20,785 nucleotides of DNA from Bacillota bacterium (GTDB lineage Bacteria > Bacillota > Clostridia > Lachnospirales > Lachnospiraceae): positions 1-20,785 of the forward strand of contig JAFADH010000233.1 in NCBI GenBank assembly GCA_023424995.1. Reading direction: 5' to 3'. Each line of letters begins with the position of its first letter. Within the stretch, counting starts at the first letter, position 1. The position numbers and the translations under genes were made by a program. Positions 6,426 to 15,795 of the stretch are shown piece after piece. Below the pieces are notes generated by a model. That model searched no databases. It saw nothing but the letters and a program-made list of their open reading frames with translations, and was not told where the DNA came from.

Positions 6426-8462
6426 ATGAAACGGAATGATTTAATTGTTGGGTTGTTTGTTTTAGCATCTATTTTATTCTTAATAATCCAAATGCCTCCC
6501 TTGATGCTGGATGTACTGCTTGCTTTGAATATATCCGTTGCCATGGTGGTATTGTTCAATGCCATATTTACCAAGGAAGTTCTTAATATGGCAGCGTTTC
6601 CGACCATCCTGCTCCTTACGACCATGTTTCGTATCTCACTGAACATCTCCAGCACCAGGCTGATACTCGGCACCGGCGATCCGGGTGATGTTATAGCCAC
6701 ATTCGGAGAATTTGTAGGCGGTAACAATATAGTGATCGGAATTATAATCTTCATTATATTAATCATAGTACAGTTTATGGTTATTAACAAAGGCTCGGAG
6801 CGTGTTGCCGAGGTAACGGCAAGATTTACGCTGGATGCAATGCCGGGCAAGCAGATGGCTATCGACGCGGATCTGAATACCGGGGCCATCAGCGATGCGG
6901 AAGCCAAGACCCGCCGTGAGAAGATACAGGAGGAAGCGGCTTTCTTCGGTTCCATGGACGGTGCTACCAAGTATGTTAAGGGAGATGCGATTGTAGGATT
7001 AATCGTAACCATTATAAATATTGCCGGAGGTACGATTATCGGAACCATGCAGCTGGGATATACCGATATAATGGAGGCATTCCAGCATTTTGCCATACTG
7101 ACCATCGGTGACGGCCTTGTAAGCCAGATTCCTTCCCTGATGATCTCCCTGGCAACCGGTATCCTGGTTACCAAGGTATCCAAGGAAGCGGATTTCGGAG
7201 ACATGCTCATGAGGCAGCTGTTCTCCATACCCAAGGTATTATATATCGTAGGAGGAAGCATGATCCTGCTGGGTATTGTTACTCCGCTGAATACCTTGTT
7301 ATTCATGGCTTACGGGTTAATCTTCATTATATCCGGCAGGACGATTGCTGCGAAGCTTGAAGTCGCCGAGATCGAGAATGAGGTCTCCTCCGAGGATCTG
7401 TCCGCGGGTGAGCTTCGTAAACCGGAGAATGTGGTATCCCTGCTTCAGGTGGATCAGATTGAACTGGAATTCGGTTACGGGATCATTCCTCTGGCGGATG
7501 CGAACCAGGGCGGGGACCTGCTGGACCGTGTGGTATTGATCCGCAGGCAGATTGCACTGGAGCTTGGATGTGTTGTACCCATAATACGTCTGAGAGATAA
7601 CATACAATTAAATCCGAATCAATATATTATAAAGATCAAAGGCATTCAGGTCAGTGAAGGAGAGATTCTGTTCGACCACTATATGGCCATGAATCCCGGC
7701 TATGTGGAAGAGGAGATTACCGGTATTCCTACGCTTGAACCGTCCTTCCACCTGCCGGCTATCTGGATTACGGAGGGACAGCGGGAGAGGGCGGAGACTC
7801 TTGGCTATACCGTAGTTGACCCGCCTTCCATCATTGCGACCCATTTGACGGAGATCATCCGGACACACATCTATGAGCTGCTTACCAGACAGGATGTTCA
7901 GCATCTGGTTGATAACATAAAGGAAGCGCATTCTGCCCTGATCTCCGAGCTGGTGCCGAAGCTGCTTAATATCGGTGAGATACAGAAGGTGCTTCAGAAT
8001 CTCTTACGGGAAGGCATCTCCATACGGGATCTGGTTACAATATTTGAGACACTGGCAGATTACGCTTCTACCACCAGGGATACGGACGTACTTACCGAAT
8101 ATGCCAGGCAGAGCCTGAAGAGGGCTATCTCCAATAAATTCTTCCCCACAGGCGAGATGACCAATGTGGTGACGCTGGATCCCAAGCTGGAACAGGAAAT
8201 CATGGGATCGGTAAAGCAATCGGAGCAGGGAGCTTATCTTACCCTTGACCCGGGAGTGACCCGGGAAATTATTGAATCGGTACAGTCCGAGGTACATAAA
8301 TTGGAGGAATTGGGTAAGAATCCGATTATTATAACCTCACCCATTGTCCGCATGTATTTTAAAAGGCTCACACAGGATTATTTTAAGGACTTGATCGTAA
8401 TCTCATATAATGAGATAGACTCAAATGTTGAATTACAATCAGTAGGGATGGTGACAGTTTAG
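6426..8462 (+). CDS. flhA: Flagellar export gate protein FlhA
   Basis: FlhA forms the nonameric ring of the export gate that binds chaperone-substrate complexes. The first roughly 320 residues hold about eight membrane segments. The FHIPEP-family signature is present (ERVAEVTARFTLDAMPGKQMA followed by IDADLNTG), and a large cytoplasmic domain fills the rest. At 678 residues the length is essentially that of Bacillus FlhA. The start is fixed by GGGAGGT at 6414-6420. The gene ends in TAG overlapping by one base the GTG start of flhF (TAGTG). A candidate promoter in the preceding gap could allow expression separate from the upstream genes. Confidence 0.97.
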   Translation: MKRNDLIVGLFVLASILFLIIQMPPLMLDVLLALNISVAMVVLFNAIFTKEVLNMAAFPTILLLTTMFRISLNISSTRLILGTGDPGDVIATFGEFVGGNNIVIGIIIFIILIIVQFMVINKGSERVAEVTARFTLDAMPGKQMAIDADLNTGAISDAEAKTRREKIQEEAAFFGSMDGATKYVKGDAIVGLIVTIINIAGGTIIGTMQLGYTDIMEAFQHFAILTIGDGLVSQIPSLMISLATGILVTKVSKEADFGDMLMRQLFSIPKVLYIVGGSMILLGIVTPLNTLLFMAYGLIFIISGRTIAAKLEVAEIENEVSSEDLSAGELRKPENVVSLLQVDQIELEFGYGIIPLADANQGGDLLDRVVLIRRQIALELGCVVPIIRLRDNIQLNPNQYIIKIKGIQVSEGEILFDHYMAMNPGYVEEEITGIPTLEPSFHLPAIWITEGQRERAETLGYTVVDPPSIIATHLTEIIRTHIYELLTRQDVQHLVDNIKEAHSALISELVPKLLNIGEIQKVLQNLLREGISIRDLVTIFETLADYASTTRDTDVLTEYARQSLKRAISNKFFPTGEMTNVVTLDPKLEQEIMGSVKQSEQGAYLTLDPGVTREIIESVQSEVHKLEELGKNPIIITSPIVRMYFKRLTQDYFKDLIVISYNEIDSNVELQSVGMVTV

Positions 8463-9682
8463 TGATTATTAAAAAATTTCAAGGGAATACGGAGACGGAG
8501 GCAATTATGCTTGCCAAGGAGGAGCTGGGCAAGGATGCCATTGTCATGAATATAAAAACCATATCTCCCAAGGGAGTTTATAAGCTGTTTCGCAAGTCAG
8601 TCGTGGAGATAACGGCTGCTGTCGATGAGAATGTCAGTTATAAAATCGACAAGCAGAAGGCAGCTGCGCCTGCCGTCCCCATAATACAGAAGAAGCCTCT
8701 CCATCCCGATATTATATATGATGATCCGGAGGAGAAGGCTGCCAATTCCTTCCCGCCGGGAGCCATGGCATCACCTTCCGCTATCGAGCTTAAATTAAAT
8801 AATCTTCAAAGCCTTCTGGAAAAGCAGATAAGCGAAAAGGAAAAAGAGGCTCCTGCAAAGACTGAGGCTAAGCCGGCAGAATCCAATAAAAACATAGCAT
8901 TTATCCAGTTGATCTATAACCAGCTGGTTTCCAATGAAATAGATGAGAAATATGCAAACCAGATTATCGGGGAGATTGAGGGTAATCTGAAGAAGGACGC
9001 TTCCATGGATAATATTCTGGCAAGCGTATACCAGAAGATCATACTGAAGCTCGGTCAGCCAAGGACCATTGACATTACCGGAAAAGGAACAAGGTTTGTC
9101 TTCTTTATCGGTCCTACCGGTGTGGGAAAGACTACGACCATTGCCAAGATCGCTTCCAAATTCAAGGTGGGTGAGAAGACAAAGGTCGCTTTGCTGACCG
9201 CGGATACTTACCGCATCGCCGCAGTGGAGCAGCTCCGCACCTATGCCAATATCTTGGGGATACCGTTAAAGGTAATATATTCGGTATCGGAGATGAAGCA
9301 GTCCAAGGAGGAGTTCGCGGATTATGATATTGTATTCGTCGATACGGCAGGACGTTCCCATCGCAGCAAGGAGCAAAGAGATGATATCGAAGCGTTCATC
9401 AATGCGATCCCGGAGAATGAGAGAGAGGTATATCTGGTACTCAGTGCGACGACGAAATATAAGGATCTGGTTAAGATAGCGGAAACTTATTCTGAAATAA
9501 TCGATTATAGTCTCATATTTACAAAGCTGGATGAAACAAGTTCCATAGGGAACCTGTTCAATATCAGGATGCTGACGGGAGCGCCTTTGTCCTATGCGAC
9601 GTTTGGTCAGAATGTACCGGATGATATCTCACGCATCGATGCCCAAAGCATAGCAAAGCAGCTTCTCAGAGGCAATGGCTGA
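8462..9682 (+). CDS. flhF: Flagellar SRP-type GTPase FlhF
   Basis: FlhF is an SRP-family GTPase at the membrane that marks where a flagellum is built. The 406-residue protein has the FlhF-specific N-terminal B domain (MIIKKFQGNTETEAIMLAKE), a variable low-complexity stretch at about residues 70-145, and an NG GTPase domain. Visible motifs are the P-loop GPTGVGKTTT from residue 217, DTYRIAAVEQLRTYA, the DTAGR motif from D294, and TKLD from T354. The start is GTG at 8462, overlapping the flhA stop by one base. flhG follows and is its functional partner. Confidence 0.96.
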   Translation: MIIKKFQGNTETEAIMLAKEELGKDAIVMNIKTISPKGVYKLFRKSVVEITAAVDENVSYKIDKQKAAAPAVPIIQKKPLHPDIIYDDPEEKAANSFPPGAMASPSAIELKLNNLQSLLEKQISEKEKEAPAKTEAKPAESNKNIAFIQLIYNQLVSNEIDEKYANQIIGEIEGNLKKDASMDNILASVYQKIILKLGQPRTIDITGKGTRFVFFIGPTGVGKTTTIAKIASKFKVGEKTKVALLTADTYRIAAVEQLRTYANILGIPLKVIYSVSEMKQSKEEFADYDIVFVDTAGRSHRSKEQRDDIEAFINAIPENEREVYLVLSATTKYKDLVKIAETYSEIIDYSLIFTKLDETSSIGNLFNIRMLTGAPLSYATFGQNVPDDISRIDAQSIAKQLLRGNG

Positions 9683-9750
9683 AAGCTTTGCGTTCAACCG
9701 GGTAAAAGCACTTGAGAAGTACTTCCCGCAAGTGCTTAAGGTAATTTTAC

Positions 9751-9755
9751 GGAGG
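9751..9755 (+). promoter_or_regulatory. Ribosome binding site deciding the flhG start
   Basis: GGAGG lies 6 bases before the ATG at 9762. It supports that start over the in-frame ATG at 9675, which lies inside the end of flhF and has no comparable site. Confidence 0.65.
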
Positions 9756-9761
9756 CTTAAT

Positions 9762-10640
9762 ATGGATCAGGCAGAAAGCTTAAGAAAAATGATAAAGGAA
9801 CAGATTCCTGCAAGGCGGGTAGCCAGGGTCATAACGGTGACCAGCGGAAAAGGCGGAGTGGGTAAATCAAGCATATCGGTAAATCTGGCGATTGCGCTCA
9901 GCAGGTCGGGCAGCCGGGTAATTATCATAGATGCCGATTTCGGACTGGCGAATGTGGAAGTTATGCTGGGAATAAGACCCCAGTACAATCTTGCCGATCT
10001 GATGTTCCGTGGGAAGAGTCTGTCCGATATTGTGACCGACGGCCCGGACAATATCGGCTTTATATCAGGAGGCTCGGGCATTCAGGAGCTTACCCAGCTT
10101 ACCAGGGATCAGATTGTCTACCTGATACAAAAGCTGGTTGAGCTTGACGAGAAAGCAGATGTGATCATAGTGGATACCGGAGCGGGAATTAATGATTCTG
10201 TTCTGGAATTCGTGACGGCCAGCTCAGAGGTACTATTGGTAGCGACTCCCGAGCCGACTTCGATAACGGATGCGTATGCGCTGCTTAAGACTCTTAACCG
10301 CAAATCCGAGGTCAGCCGGGATACGGTGATCAGGATGATTGCAAACAGGGTGGAATCATATGAGGAAGGAAAAGAATTGCATGATAAGCTGAGCCTGGTT
10401 GTGAATAAATTTTTAAATCTCAGATTGGAATATCTTGGTGCGGTACCCCAGGATCCCAGTGTATCGAAAGCGGTTATGAGACAAAAGCCTGCCATTATAC
10501 TATTTCCAAACTCAGAATTTTCGAAATCCTTGAATTCCTTTGCTGAGAGACTGTGTGAAAATTCTCCGGAGAATGAACAGATGAGAAAGGGCATAGCCCA
10601 GTTATTTACTAATCTTTTACGCTCCAGAATAAAGAAATAA
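9762..10640 (+). CDS. flhG: Flagellar number regulator FlhG (MinD-like ATPase)
   Basis: FlhG is a ParA/MinD-family ATPase that controls flagellar number and stimulates the FlhF GTPase. From the ATG at 9762 the protein has 293 residues and begins with the FlhF-activating motif DQAESLR, expected right at the FlhG N-terminus. The deviant Walker A follows (SGKGGVGKSS, residues 28-37), then the switch regions IIDADFGLANVEVMLG and VDTGAGIND. The C-terminus is basic (LLRSRIKK) with nearby hydrophobics, consistent with membrane binding in MinD relatives. Start choice rests on GGAGG at 9751-9755 and on the motif position; an upstream ATG at 9675 would add 29 residues overlapping flhF. Confidence 0.94.
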   Translation: MDQAESLRKMIKEQIPARRVARVITVTSGKGGVGKSSISVNLAIALSRSGSRVIIIDADFGLANVEVMLGIRPQYNLADLMFRGKSLSDIVTDGPDNIGFISGGSGIQELTQLTRDQIVYLIQKLVELDEKADVIIVDTGAGINDSVLEFVTASSEVLLVATPEPTSITDAYALLKTLNRKSEVSRDTVIRMIANRVESYEEGKELHDKLSLVVNKFLNLRLEYLGAVPQDPSVSKAVMRQKPAIILFPNSEFSKSLNSFAERLCENSPENEQMRKGIAQLFTNLLRSRIKK

Positions 10641-10667
10641 GTTAAATTGAACAGTGGGAGGGATGAC

Positions 10668-11429
10668 ATGCTGCGTGATTTATTGACCTTGGGTGATAAA
10701 ATTGATATCAGACATTTAGACAAGAAAGGTAAGCCTGTTAATATCGGCAGGGCGTATGCCAGTCAGTTAGTTGATTTTGCAGATTTCGACGTCATATATA
10801 TTACAGCGCCGATTAACGACGGAAGAACCATTATATTAACTGTGGGAGAAGGCTATCATCTTTTATTCTATGCCGCAAAGGGATTATATCAGTGCAATTG
10901 TGTGATACTCTCAAGCCATAAAGAGAATAATGCTATGATAACTGCAGTACGGATTACCTCCAATCTGGAGAAGTTCCAGAGAAGGCAGTATTTTCGCCTG
11001 GAATGTATTATTGATACGGAATACCGTGTGATTACCCAGGAAGAGGTGACCCTGGAGCAGCGGCTGCTGACGGAAGTCTTTAAAAGCAATGAAGAACGGA
11101 CCGAATGCCAGAAGCGCCTGCATTACCTGGAAGCGCAATGGCTGTCCGGTGCAATAACCGATATCAGCGGCGGGGGTGCCCGGTTCAATTCGTCCATACC
11201 GCATACCCATGGTGACAGGGTGCGGATCAAGTTGGATCTTTTGATTCATTCCGAGATCAAACGAATGGCTCTTGATGCAAATGTGGTATCCTCCCACCGT
11301 GTTATATATAAGAGTGATGCATACGAACACAGGGTGGAATTCGTCAATATTATGCAGAAAGAAAGGGAAGACCTGATTAAATACATATTTGAACAGGAAC
11401 GCAAGCGAAGGAGAAACGAAAAGGGTTAA
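10668..11429 (+). CDS. PilZ-domain flagellar brake protein, YcgR type
   Basis: The 253-residue protein has an N-terminal YcgR-like (YcgN/PilZN) beta domain and a C-terminal PilZ domain that should bind cyclic di-GMP. The two halves of the binding motif are visible: RRQYFR at residues 105-110 and DISGGG from D165. YcgR-type proteins slow or redirect the motor when c-di-GMP is high. The 55-residue gap between the motif halves is larger than in Escherichia coli YcgR (roughly 27) and contains a charged, probably helical insert. The start is the ATG at 10668, with GGGAGGG at 10656-10662; an in-frame TTG at 10647 lies upstream of that site. It overlaps cheB by one base (TAATG). Confidence 0.88.
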   Translation: MLRDLLTLGDKIDIRHLDKKGKPVNIGRAYASQLVDFADFDVIYITAPINDGRTIILTVGEGYHLLFYAAKGLYQCNCVILSSHKENNAMITAVRITSNLEKFQRRQYFRLECIIDTEYRVITQEEVTLEQRLLTEVFKSNEERTECQKRLHYLEAQWLSGAITDISGGGARFNSSIPHTHGDRVRIKLDLLIHSEIKRMALDANVVSSHRVIYKSDAYEHRVEFVNIMQKEREDLIKYIFEQERKRRRNEKG

Positions 11430-12529
11430 TGAAAAAAAATATTTTGATTATAGATGACTCTGCACTTATGAGAAGGGTACTCTCTGATATAATAAATAAA
11501 GATGAAAGATTCCAGGTTTGTGAGACCGCGAATAACGGACTGGAAGGCTTAAGTATTCTTCAGAGCAAAGGGAAGGAAATCGACGGGGTCGTCCTTGACA
11601 TCAATATGCCGAAGATGAACGGGATCGAGCTGCTTGCCAGGCTGAAGGAGCTGGAGCTTAAGGTGGCGGTGATCATCGTAAGCACCATTGCGAAGAAATC
11701 CGCCAAGGAGACGATCCTTGCGCTGGAGCTGGGCGCCTTTGATTTTATAACCAAGCCGGAAAGCTATTACGAGGTTCAAAGCAACAGCTTCTCGGAACGG
11801 GTTCTGGAATGCCTTGCTGCAGCCACACAGACGGAACAGATAACCGCAGAAGCCATGCCGGAACCGGCAGGCGTCCGGAGAGGCAAGCCCGTTCCTGCCG
11901 CAAGCGGAGCAGGTAAGAGAAAAGCTGCTCCGGCCATAGCCCAGGATAACACCAAGCTGGTTGCATTGGCATGTTCCACCGGCGGACCCAAAGCCCTTCA
12001 CACCGTAATACCCGGATTACCGAAGGACCTGGATGCCAGTGTCCTCATCGTACAGCATATGCCCGGAGGCTTTACCAAATCCCTGGCAGACCGCCTGAAT
12101 GAATTAAGCGAGATGACGGTTAAGGAAGCACAGGACGGCGAGATGCTCTGCAAAGGTACCGTTTATATTGCAAAGGGCGGTTATCAGATGAGGTTAAAAA
12201 AGCATACGGACGGACAGTACAGTATATCCATATCGAAGGAACCGGCCAGACATGGTCTTCTCCCATGTGCGGACATCATGTATGAATCCCTGGCGGATAC
12301 GGAGTTCGATCAGATTACCTGTGTGGTTCTTACCGGAATGGGCGGTGACGGTACTGCTGGAATCTCTCAGCTGAGTAAAAAACAAAATATCTATGTGATA
12401 GCACAGAACGAAGAGACAAGTATCGTATATGGAATGCCAAAGATGATTAAAGAAGCGGGACTGGTGGATGAAGTAGCGGCGTTACAGGATATCTCCGTAG
12501 CCATCACTAAGAATGTCGGGAGGAAATGA
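11429..12529 (+). CDS. cheB: Chemotaxis protein-glutamate methylesterase CheB
   Basis: CheB removes methyl groups from, and deamidates, chemoreceptors when phosphorylated by CheA. The 366-residue protein has a receiver domain (D9/D10, phospho-acceptor D57, KPES lysine), a low-complexity linker at about residues 130-172 and a C-terminal methylesterase domain. The catalytic triad is S183 (ACSTGGP), H210 (VQHMPGG) and D307 (GMGGDG). It starts at 11429 inside the stop of the PilZ gene and ends at 12529, shortly before cheA. The matching methyltransferase cheR is not in this window. Confidence 0.96.
   Translation: MKKNILIIDDSALMRRVLSDIINKDERFQVCETANNGLEGLSILQSKGKEIDGVVLDINMPKMNGIELLARLKELELKVAVIIVSTIAKKSAKETILALELGAFDFITKPESYYEVQSNSFSERVLECLAAATQTEQITAEAMPEPAGVRRGKPVPAASGAGKRKAAPAIAQDNTKLVALACSTGGPKALHTVIPGLPKDLDASVLIVQHMPGGFTKSLADRLNELSEMTVKEAQDGEMLCKGTVYIAKGGYQMRLKKHTDGQYSISISKEPARHGLLPCADIMYESLADTEFDQITCVVLTGMGGDGTAGISQLSKKQNIYVIAQNEETSIVYGMPKMIKEAGLVDEVAALQDISVAITKNVGRK
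12518..12523 (+). promoter_or_regulatory. Ribosome binding site deciding the cheA start
   Basis: GGGAGG within the end of cheB is 7 bases from the ATG at 12531. An in-frame ATG at 12513 lies upstream of this site and is therefore unlikely to be used. Confidence 0.65.
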
Positions 12530-12530
12530 G

Positions 12531-14615
12531 ATGGATGTCAGTCAATATCTTGAGATTTTCATTGAAGAATCAAAAGAGCATTTACAAAGTTTGAATGAGC
12601 ATTTGTTAGTTTTGGAACGTGAACCGGAGAATGAAAACACGATTAATGAGATTTTTCGTGCGGCCCATTCCTTAAAGGGTATGTCAGGCACCATGGGATA
12701 TAAGAGGATGCAGCGTCTGACCCATGATATGGAGAATGTATTCTCGGAGATCCGGGTCGGCAAGCTGAAAGCAAGCTCCAGTCTGGTGGATATTCTGTTC
12801 CGGGGACTGGATGCGCTGGAGACATATGTGAAGAATATCCAGGCAGAAGCAAGTGAAGGCGAAGAGAATAATGAAGATATTATCAATGCCTTGAATAATT
12901 ACCTGAATGCCGGCCTTGCCGGTCCGGCGGCAAAAGTAACGCCGGATAAGCCCCTGGCGGCGGCAGAAGCAGTGCCTTTTGACAGAGAGGACAAGATGAA
13001 ATTTAAGCTCATCAGGATCGAGGAGCATGAGAAGAAGGCTATGGTGAAGGCCGGACAGCTTGGTATGAATGTAATCGGTCTGACCATATATATCCAGGAA
13101 TACTGCGTATTAAAAGGTGCGAGAGCCTTCATGGTGAACCGCAGCCTGGAGGAGCATGGTGAGATCATCAAGTTAAGTCCCAGCGCACAGGATCTTGAAG
13201 ATGAGAAATATGATTATGACTATTCCGCTTTCATTATTACCAGGGAGACGCCGGACAAGCTGGTCCAGCTTGCCAACAGCGTATCGGAGGTAAAGGAAGT
13301 CGTTGCGGATTATATCAGGCTATCCCATGAGGATATTGAAAGCTACAGTGCCCTGCTTAAGCAGGATGAGGCTGCGGCAAGCCAGCCAAGGCCGTCCCAG
13401 GACAATAATTCATTAAAGGCAGGGAATGCGGCTGTTCAGAAGCAGGCAGCGAAAGCGGTTGCCAACCGTTCGGTACGTGTTGATATCGACAAGCTGGATA
13501 TTCTGATGAACCTGGTCAGCGAGCTGATTATCGCAAAGAACGGATTGATCTCCATCAGCGGCGGGACGGACATCATGCTGGATAATACGTTCCATGAGCA
13601 GATTGAATATCTGGAGAGAGTCACCACCAACCTTCACGAATCGGTTATGAAGACCAGAATGGTGCCCATTGAAAGCGTTGTTAACCGTTTCCCCAGAATG
13701 ATTCGTGATTTATCCAAGAAGCTGAGCAAGGAAATGGAATTATACATGACCGGTGAAGAGACAGAGCTTGACCGTACGGTAATCGACGAGATCGGCGATC
13801 CGCTCATGCATCTGCTTCGCAATGCGGCGGACCATGGACTGGAAAGCAATGCCGAACGTGAAAAAGCAGGCAAGAATCCGGTGGGTTCCATTTTCCTGGA
13901 CGCATATCAGGACGGTAACAATGTCGTCATTGAAGTCAGGGATGACGGCAGCGGAATTGATACGGAGAAGATTAAGGAAAAGGCTCTGGAGCGGGGAACC
14001 ATCACTAAGGAACAGGCACAGAGAATGTCGGAGAAGGAAATTATCGAGATTTTGTTCCAGCCAAGCTTCTCAACCGCAGAACAGGTTACCGACGTATCGG
14101 GGCGCGGCGTGGGCCTTGATGTGGTAAAGACGAAGATCGAAGCGCTGGGCGGTGAGATAGAAGCCAAGACAAAGCTTGGCCAGGGCTCTAACTTTATTAT
14201 CCGGCTTCCGTTAACACTGGCGATCATACAATCCCTGATGGTAATTATCGGAGATGAGAAATATGCACTTCCTCTGGGAAGCATCCAGACAGTGGAAGAG
14301 ATAAAGAAGACTGAGGTTAAATATGTACAGGGCAAGGAAGTTATCAACCTGAGGGGAACCGTAATACCCATCGTACACCTGGGTGACCTGCTGGATTGCA
14401 AGCGTCCGGAAAAGCAGGCCGAGGAACTCACCGTAGTAATAGTCAAGAAGGGTGAACGCCAGGCCGGTATGGTAGTGGACGAGTTGATCGGACAGCAGGA
14501 AATTGTTATCAAATCCATTGGTAAATACATTAAGAATCATAAGGTCATCAGTGGTGCAACCATTCTTGGCAACGGTGAGGTAGCTTTAATTCTTGATGTT
14601 AATCCATTAGTCTAG
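12531..14615 (+). CDS. cheA: Chemotaxis histidine kinase CheA
   Basis: CheA phosphorylates CheY and CheB in response to receptor state. The 694-residue protein has the full domain order: P1 with the phosphorylated H46 (RAAHSLKG); a P2-type CheY-binding domain at about residues 145-265; the P3 dimerization helices (VDIDKLDILMNLVSELIIAK); the P4 ATPase with the N box (HLLRNAADHG), G1 (DDGSGID) and G2 (GRGVGLD); and the C-terminal CheW-like P5. Low-complexity Ala-rich linkers separate P1 from P2 and P2 from P3. The chosen ATG has GGGAGG 7 bases upstream. cheW follows 13 bases after the stop. Confidence 0.97.
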   Translation: MDVSQYLEIFIEESKEHLQSLNEHLLVLEREPENENTINEIFRAAHSLKGMSGTMGYKRMQRLTHDMENVFSEIRVGKLKASSSLVDILFRGLDALETYVKNIQAEASEGEENNEDIINALNNYLNAGLAGPAAKVTPDKPLAAAEAVPFDREDKMKFKLIRIEEHEKKAMVKAGQLGMNVIGLTIYIQEYCVLKGARAFMVNRSLEEHGEIIKLSPSAQDLEDEKYDYDYSAFIITRETPDKLVQLANSVSEVKEVVADYIRLSHEDIESYSALLKQDEAAASQPRPSQDNNSLKAGNAAVQKQAAKAVANRSVRVDIDKLDILMNLVSELIIAKNGLISISGGTDIMLDNTFHEQIEYLERVTTNLHESVMKTRMVPIESVVNRFPRMIRDLSKKLSKEMELYMTGEETELDRTVIDEIGDPLMHLLRNAADHGLESNAEREKAGKNPVGSIFLDAYQDGNNVVIEVRDDGSGIDTEKIKEKALERGTITKEQAQRMSEKEIIEILFQPSFSTAEQVTDVSGRGVGLDVVKTKIEALGGEIEAKTKLGQGSNFIIRLPLTLAIIQSLMVIIGDEKYALPLGSIQTVEEIKKTEVKYVQGKEVINLRGTVIPIVHLGDLLDCKRPEKQAEELTVVIVKKGERQAGMVVDELIGQQEIVIKSIGKYIKNHKVISGATILGNGEVALILDVNPLV

Positions 14616-14628
14616 GAGGTGTTCCAGG

Positions 14629-15075
14629 ATGGCAGTTGCAGATACAAAACAATTCATAGTTACCTATCTGAATAATGGTCAGTATGGGATCGATATCCAG
14701 TATATCGATAATATCATTGTAATGCAGAGTATAACAAGAGTACCGAAGGCACAGGCCTTTTTCAAGGGTATTATAAACTTAAGAGGCGAGATCATTCCGG
14801 TCATGAGCCTTAGACGCAGGCTGGGAATCGAGGAAGAAGCCCATACCTCCAAATCCCGTATTATCATCGTCCGTCCCGAGCCCGGGGCGGCTCCGGTAGG
14901 CCTGATTGTTGATTCCGTGAAGGAAGTAGTAGCCCTGGAGGCGGAAGCGATCGAGAATATGGTCTATGAAGAGACGGATGTGAAAGCAAATTATAGTATA
15001 GGTATCGGCAAGCATAATGGCGAATTAATCAATCTGTTAAGCGTTCCGCACATTGTAACTACGAAGGAAGCTTAA
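14629..15075 (+). CDS. cheW: Chemotaxis coupling protein CheW
   Basis: CheW links CheA to chemoreceptors. The 148-residue protein is a single CheW domain, with typical stretches YGIDIQYIDNIIV, FFKGIINLRGEIIPVMSLRRR and GLIVDSVKEVVAL. AGGAGG (14614-14619), overlapping the cheA stop codon, lies 9 bases before the ATG at 14629. Length is normal. The P5 domain of the preceding CheA is related but is clearly a separate protein. Confidence 0.96.
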   Translation: MAVADTKQFIVTYLNNGQYGIDIQYIDNIIVMQSITRVPKAQAFFKGIINLRGEIIPVMSLRRRLGIEEEAHTSKSRIIIVRPEPGAAPVGLIVDSVKEVVALEAEAIENMVYEETDVKANYSIGIGKHNGELINLLSVPHIVTTKEA

Positions 15076-15094
15076 AATCCGTCCATATTGCTCA

Positions 15095-15123
15095 TTGTAC
15101 AGGTTGCTGTAGAGCGGTAGAAT
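15095..15123 (+). promoter_or_regulatory. Weak candidate promoter before cheC
   Basis: TTGTAC (15095-15100) and TAGAAT (15118-15123) are 17 bases apart in the 90-base gap between cheW and cheC. The -10 matches consensus at five positions but the -35 at only three. A chance occurrence is quite possible. Confidence 0.22.
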
Positions 15124-15165
15124 ATTACTGGATGTAAAAATTATTATTTGCGAGGTGTGATGATT

Positions 15166-15786
15166 GTGGCAGAGATAAATTTAAATCAAATGGATAACAT
15201 GCAATTTGATGTACTCAGGGAAATAGGGAATATCGGTGCAGGGAATGCCACGACAGCACTCTCGCAAATGATAAATTCCAAAATCGACATGAAGATACCC
15301 AAGGTCGATCTGTTGGAATTCAAAGATTTGCCGGATATTGTCGGGGGTGCTGAAAAGCTTGTAGTCGGAATCGTATTTACTCTGGAAGGACAGATTGACG
15401 GTATGATGATGTTCATGCTGGATGTGGATGCCGCAAGGCATCTGGTAAAGCTCCTGGTAGGCAGCGATTACCAGTCCGGAACCGACGAATTCTCAGAGAT
15501 GGAGCTGTCTGCCTTAAATGAGATAGGAAATATAATCGCAGGAGCCTATCTATCCTCTCTGTCCACCTTGACAAATCTGGTAATTACCTCGAGTATTCCC
15601 TATATGGCAATTGATATGGCAGGCGCTATCTTAAGTGTACCTGCAATTGAATTCGGAAAGATCAGCGACAGGGTATTGCTGATTGATACGGAGTTTGGAG
15701 ATGATGTAAAAGCGGTCAACGGATATTTCATCCTGATACCGTCAATTAATTCATATGCAGCCATTTTATCGTCATTGGGATTATAA
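15166..15786 (+). CDS. cheC: CheY-P phosphatase CheC
   Basis: CheC dephosphorylates CheY-P and, bound to CheD, takes part in adaptation. The protein of 206 residues has two phosphatase helices with intact catalytic Glu/Asn: DVLREIGN near the N-terminus and SALNEIGN in the second half, both fitting [D/S]xxxExxN. There is no SpoA domain, which separates it from FliY. The start is probably GTG at 15166, 8 bases from GAGGTG (15152-15157); the in-frame ATG at 15160 is only 2 bases from that site, and a TTG at 15148 precedes it. cheD starts 10 bases after the stop. Confidence 0.94.
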   Translation: MAEINLNQMDNMQFDVLREIGNIGAGNATTALSQMINSKIDMKIPKVDLLEFKDLPDIVGGAEKLVVGIVFTLEGQIDGMMMFMLDVDAARHLVKLLVGSDYQSGTDEFSEMELSALNEIGNIIAGAYLSSLSTLTNLVITSSIPYMAIDMAGAILSVPAIEFGKISDRVLLIDTEFGDDVKAVNGYFILIPSINSYAAILSSLGL

Positions 15787-15795
15787 GGTGAATAC

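Noticed and set aside
6236..7306. Minus-strand open frame of 356 codons opposite flhA
   Set aside because: It is antisense to the strongly conserved FlhA membrane domain and covers the promoter-like gap; no ribosome site or domain supports it.
9675..9761. Upstream in-frame extension of flhG
   Set aside because: It overlaps the end of flhF, lacks a binding site, and would bury the DQAxxLR motif that normally sits at the FlhG N-terminus.
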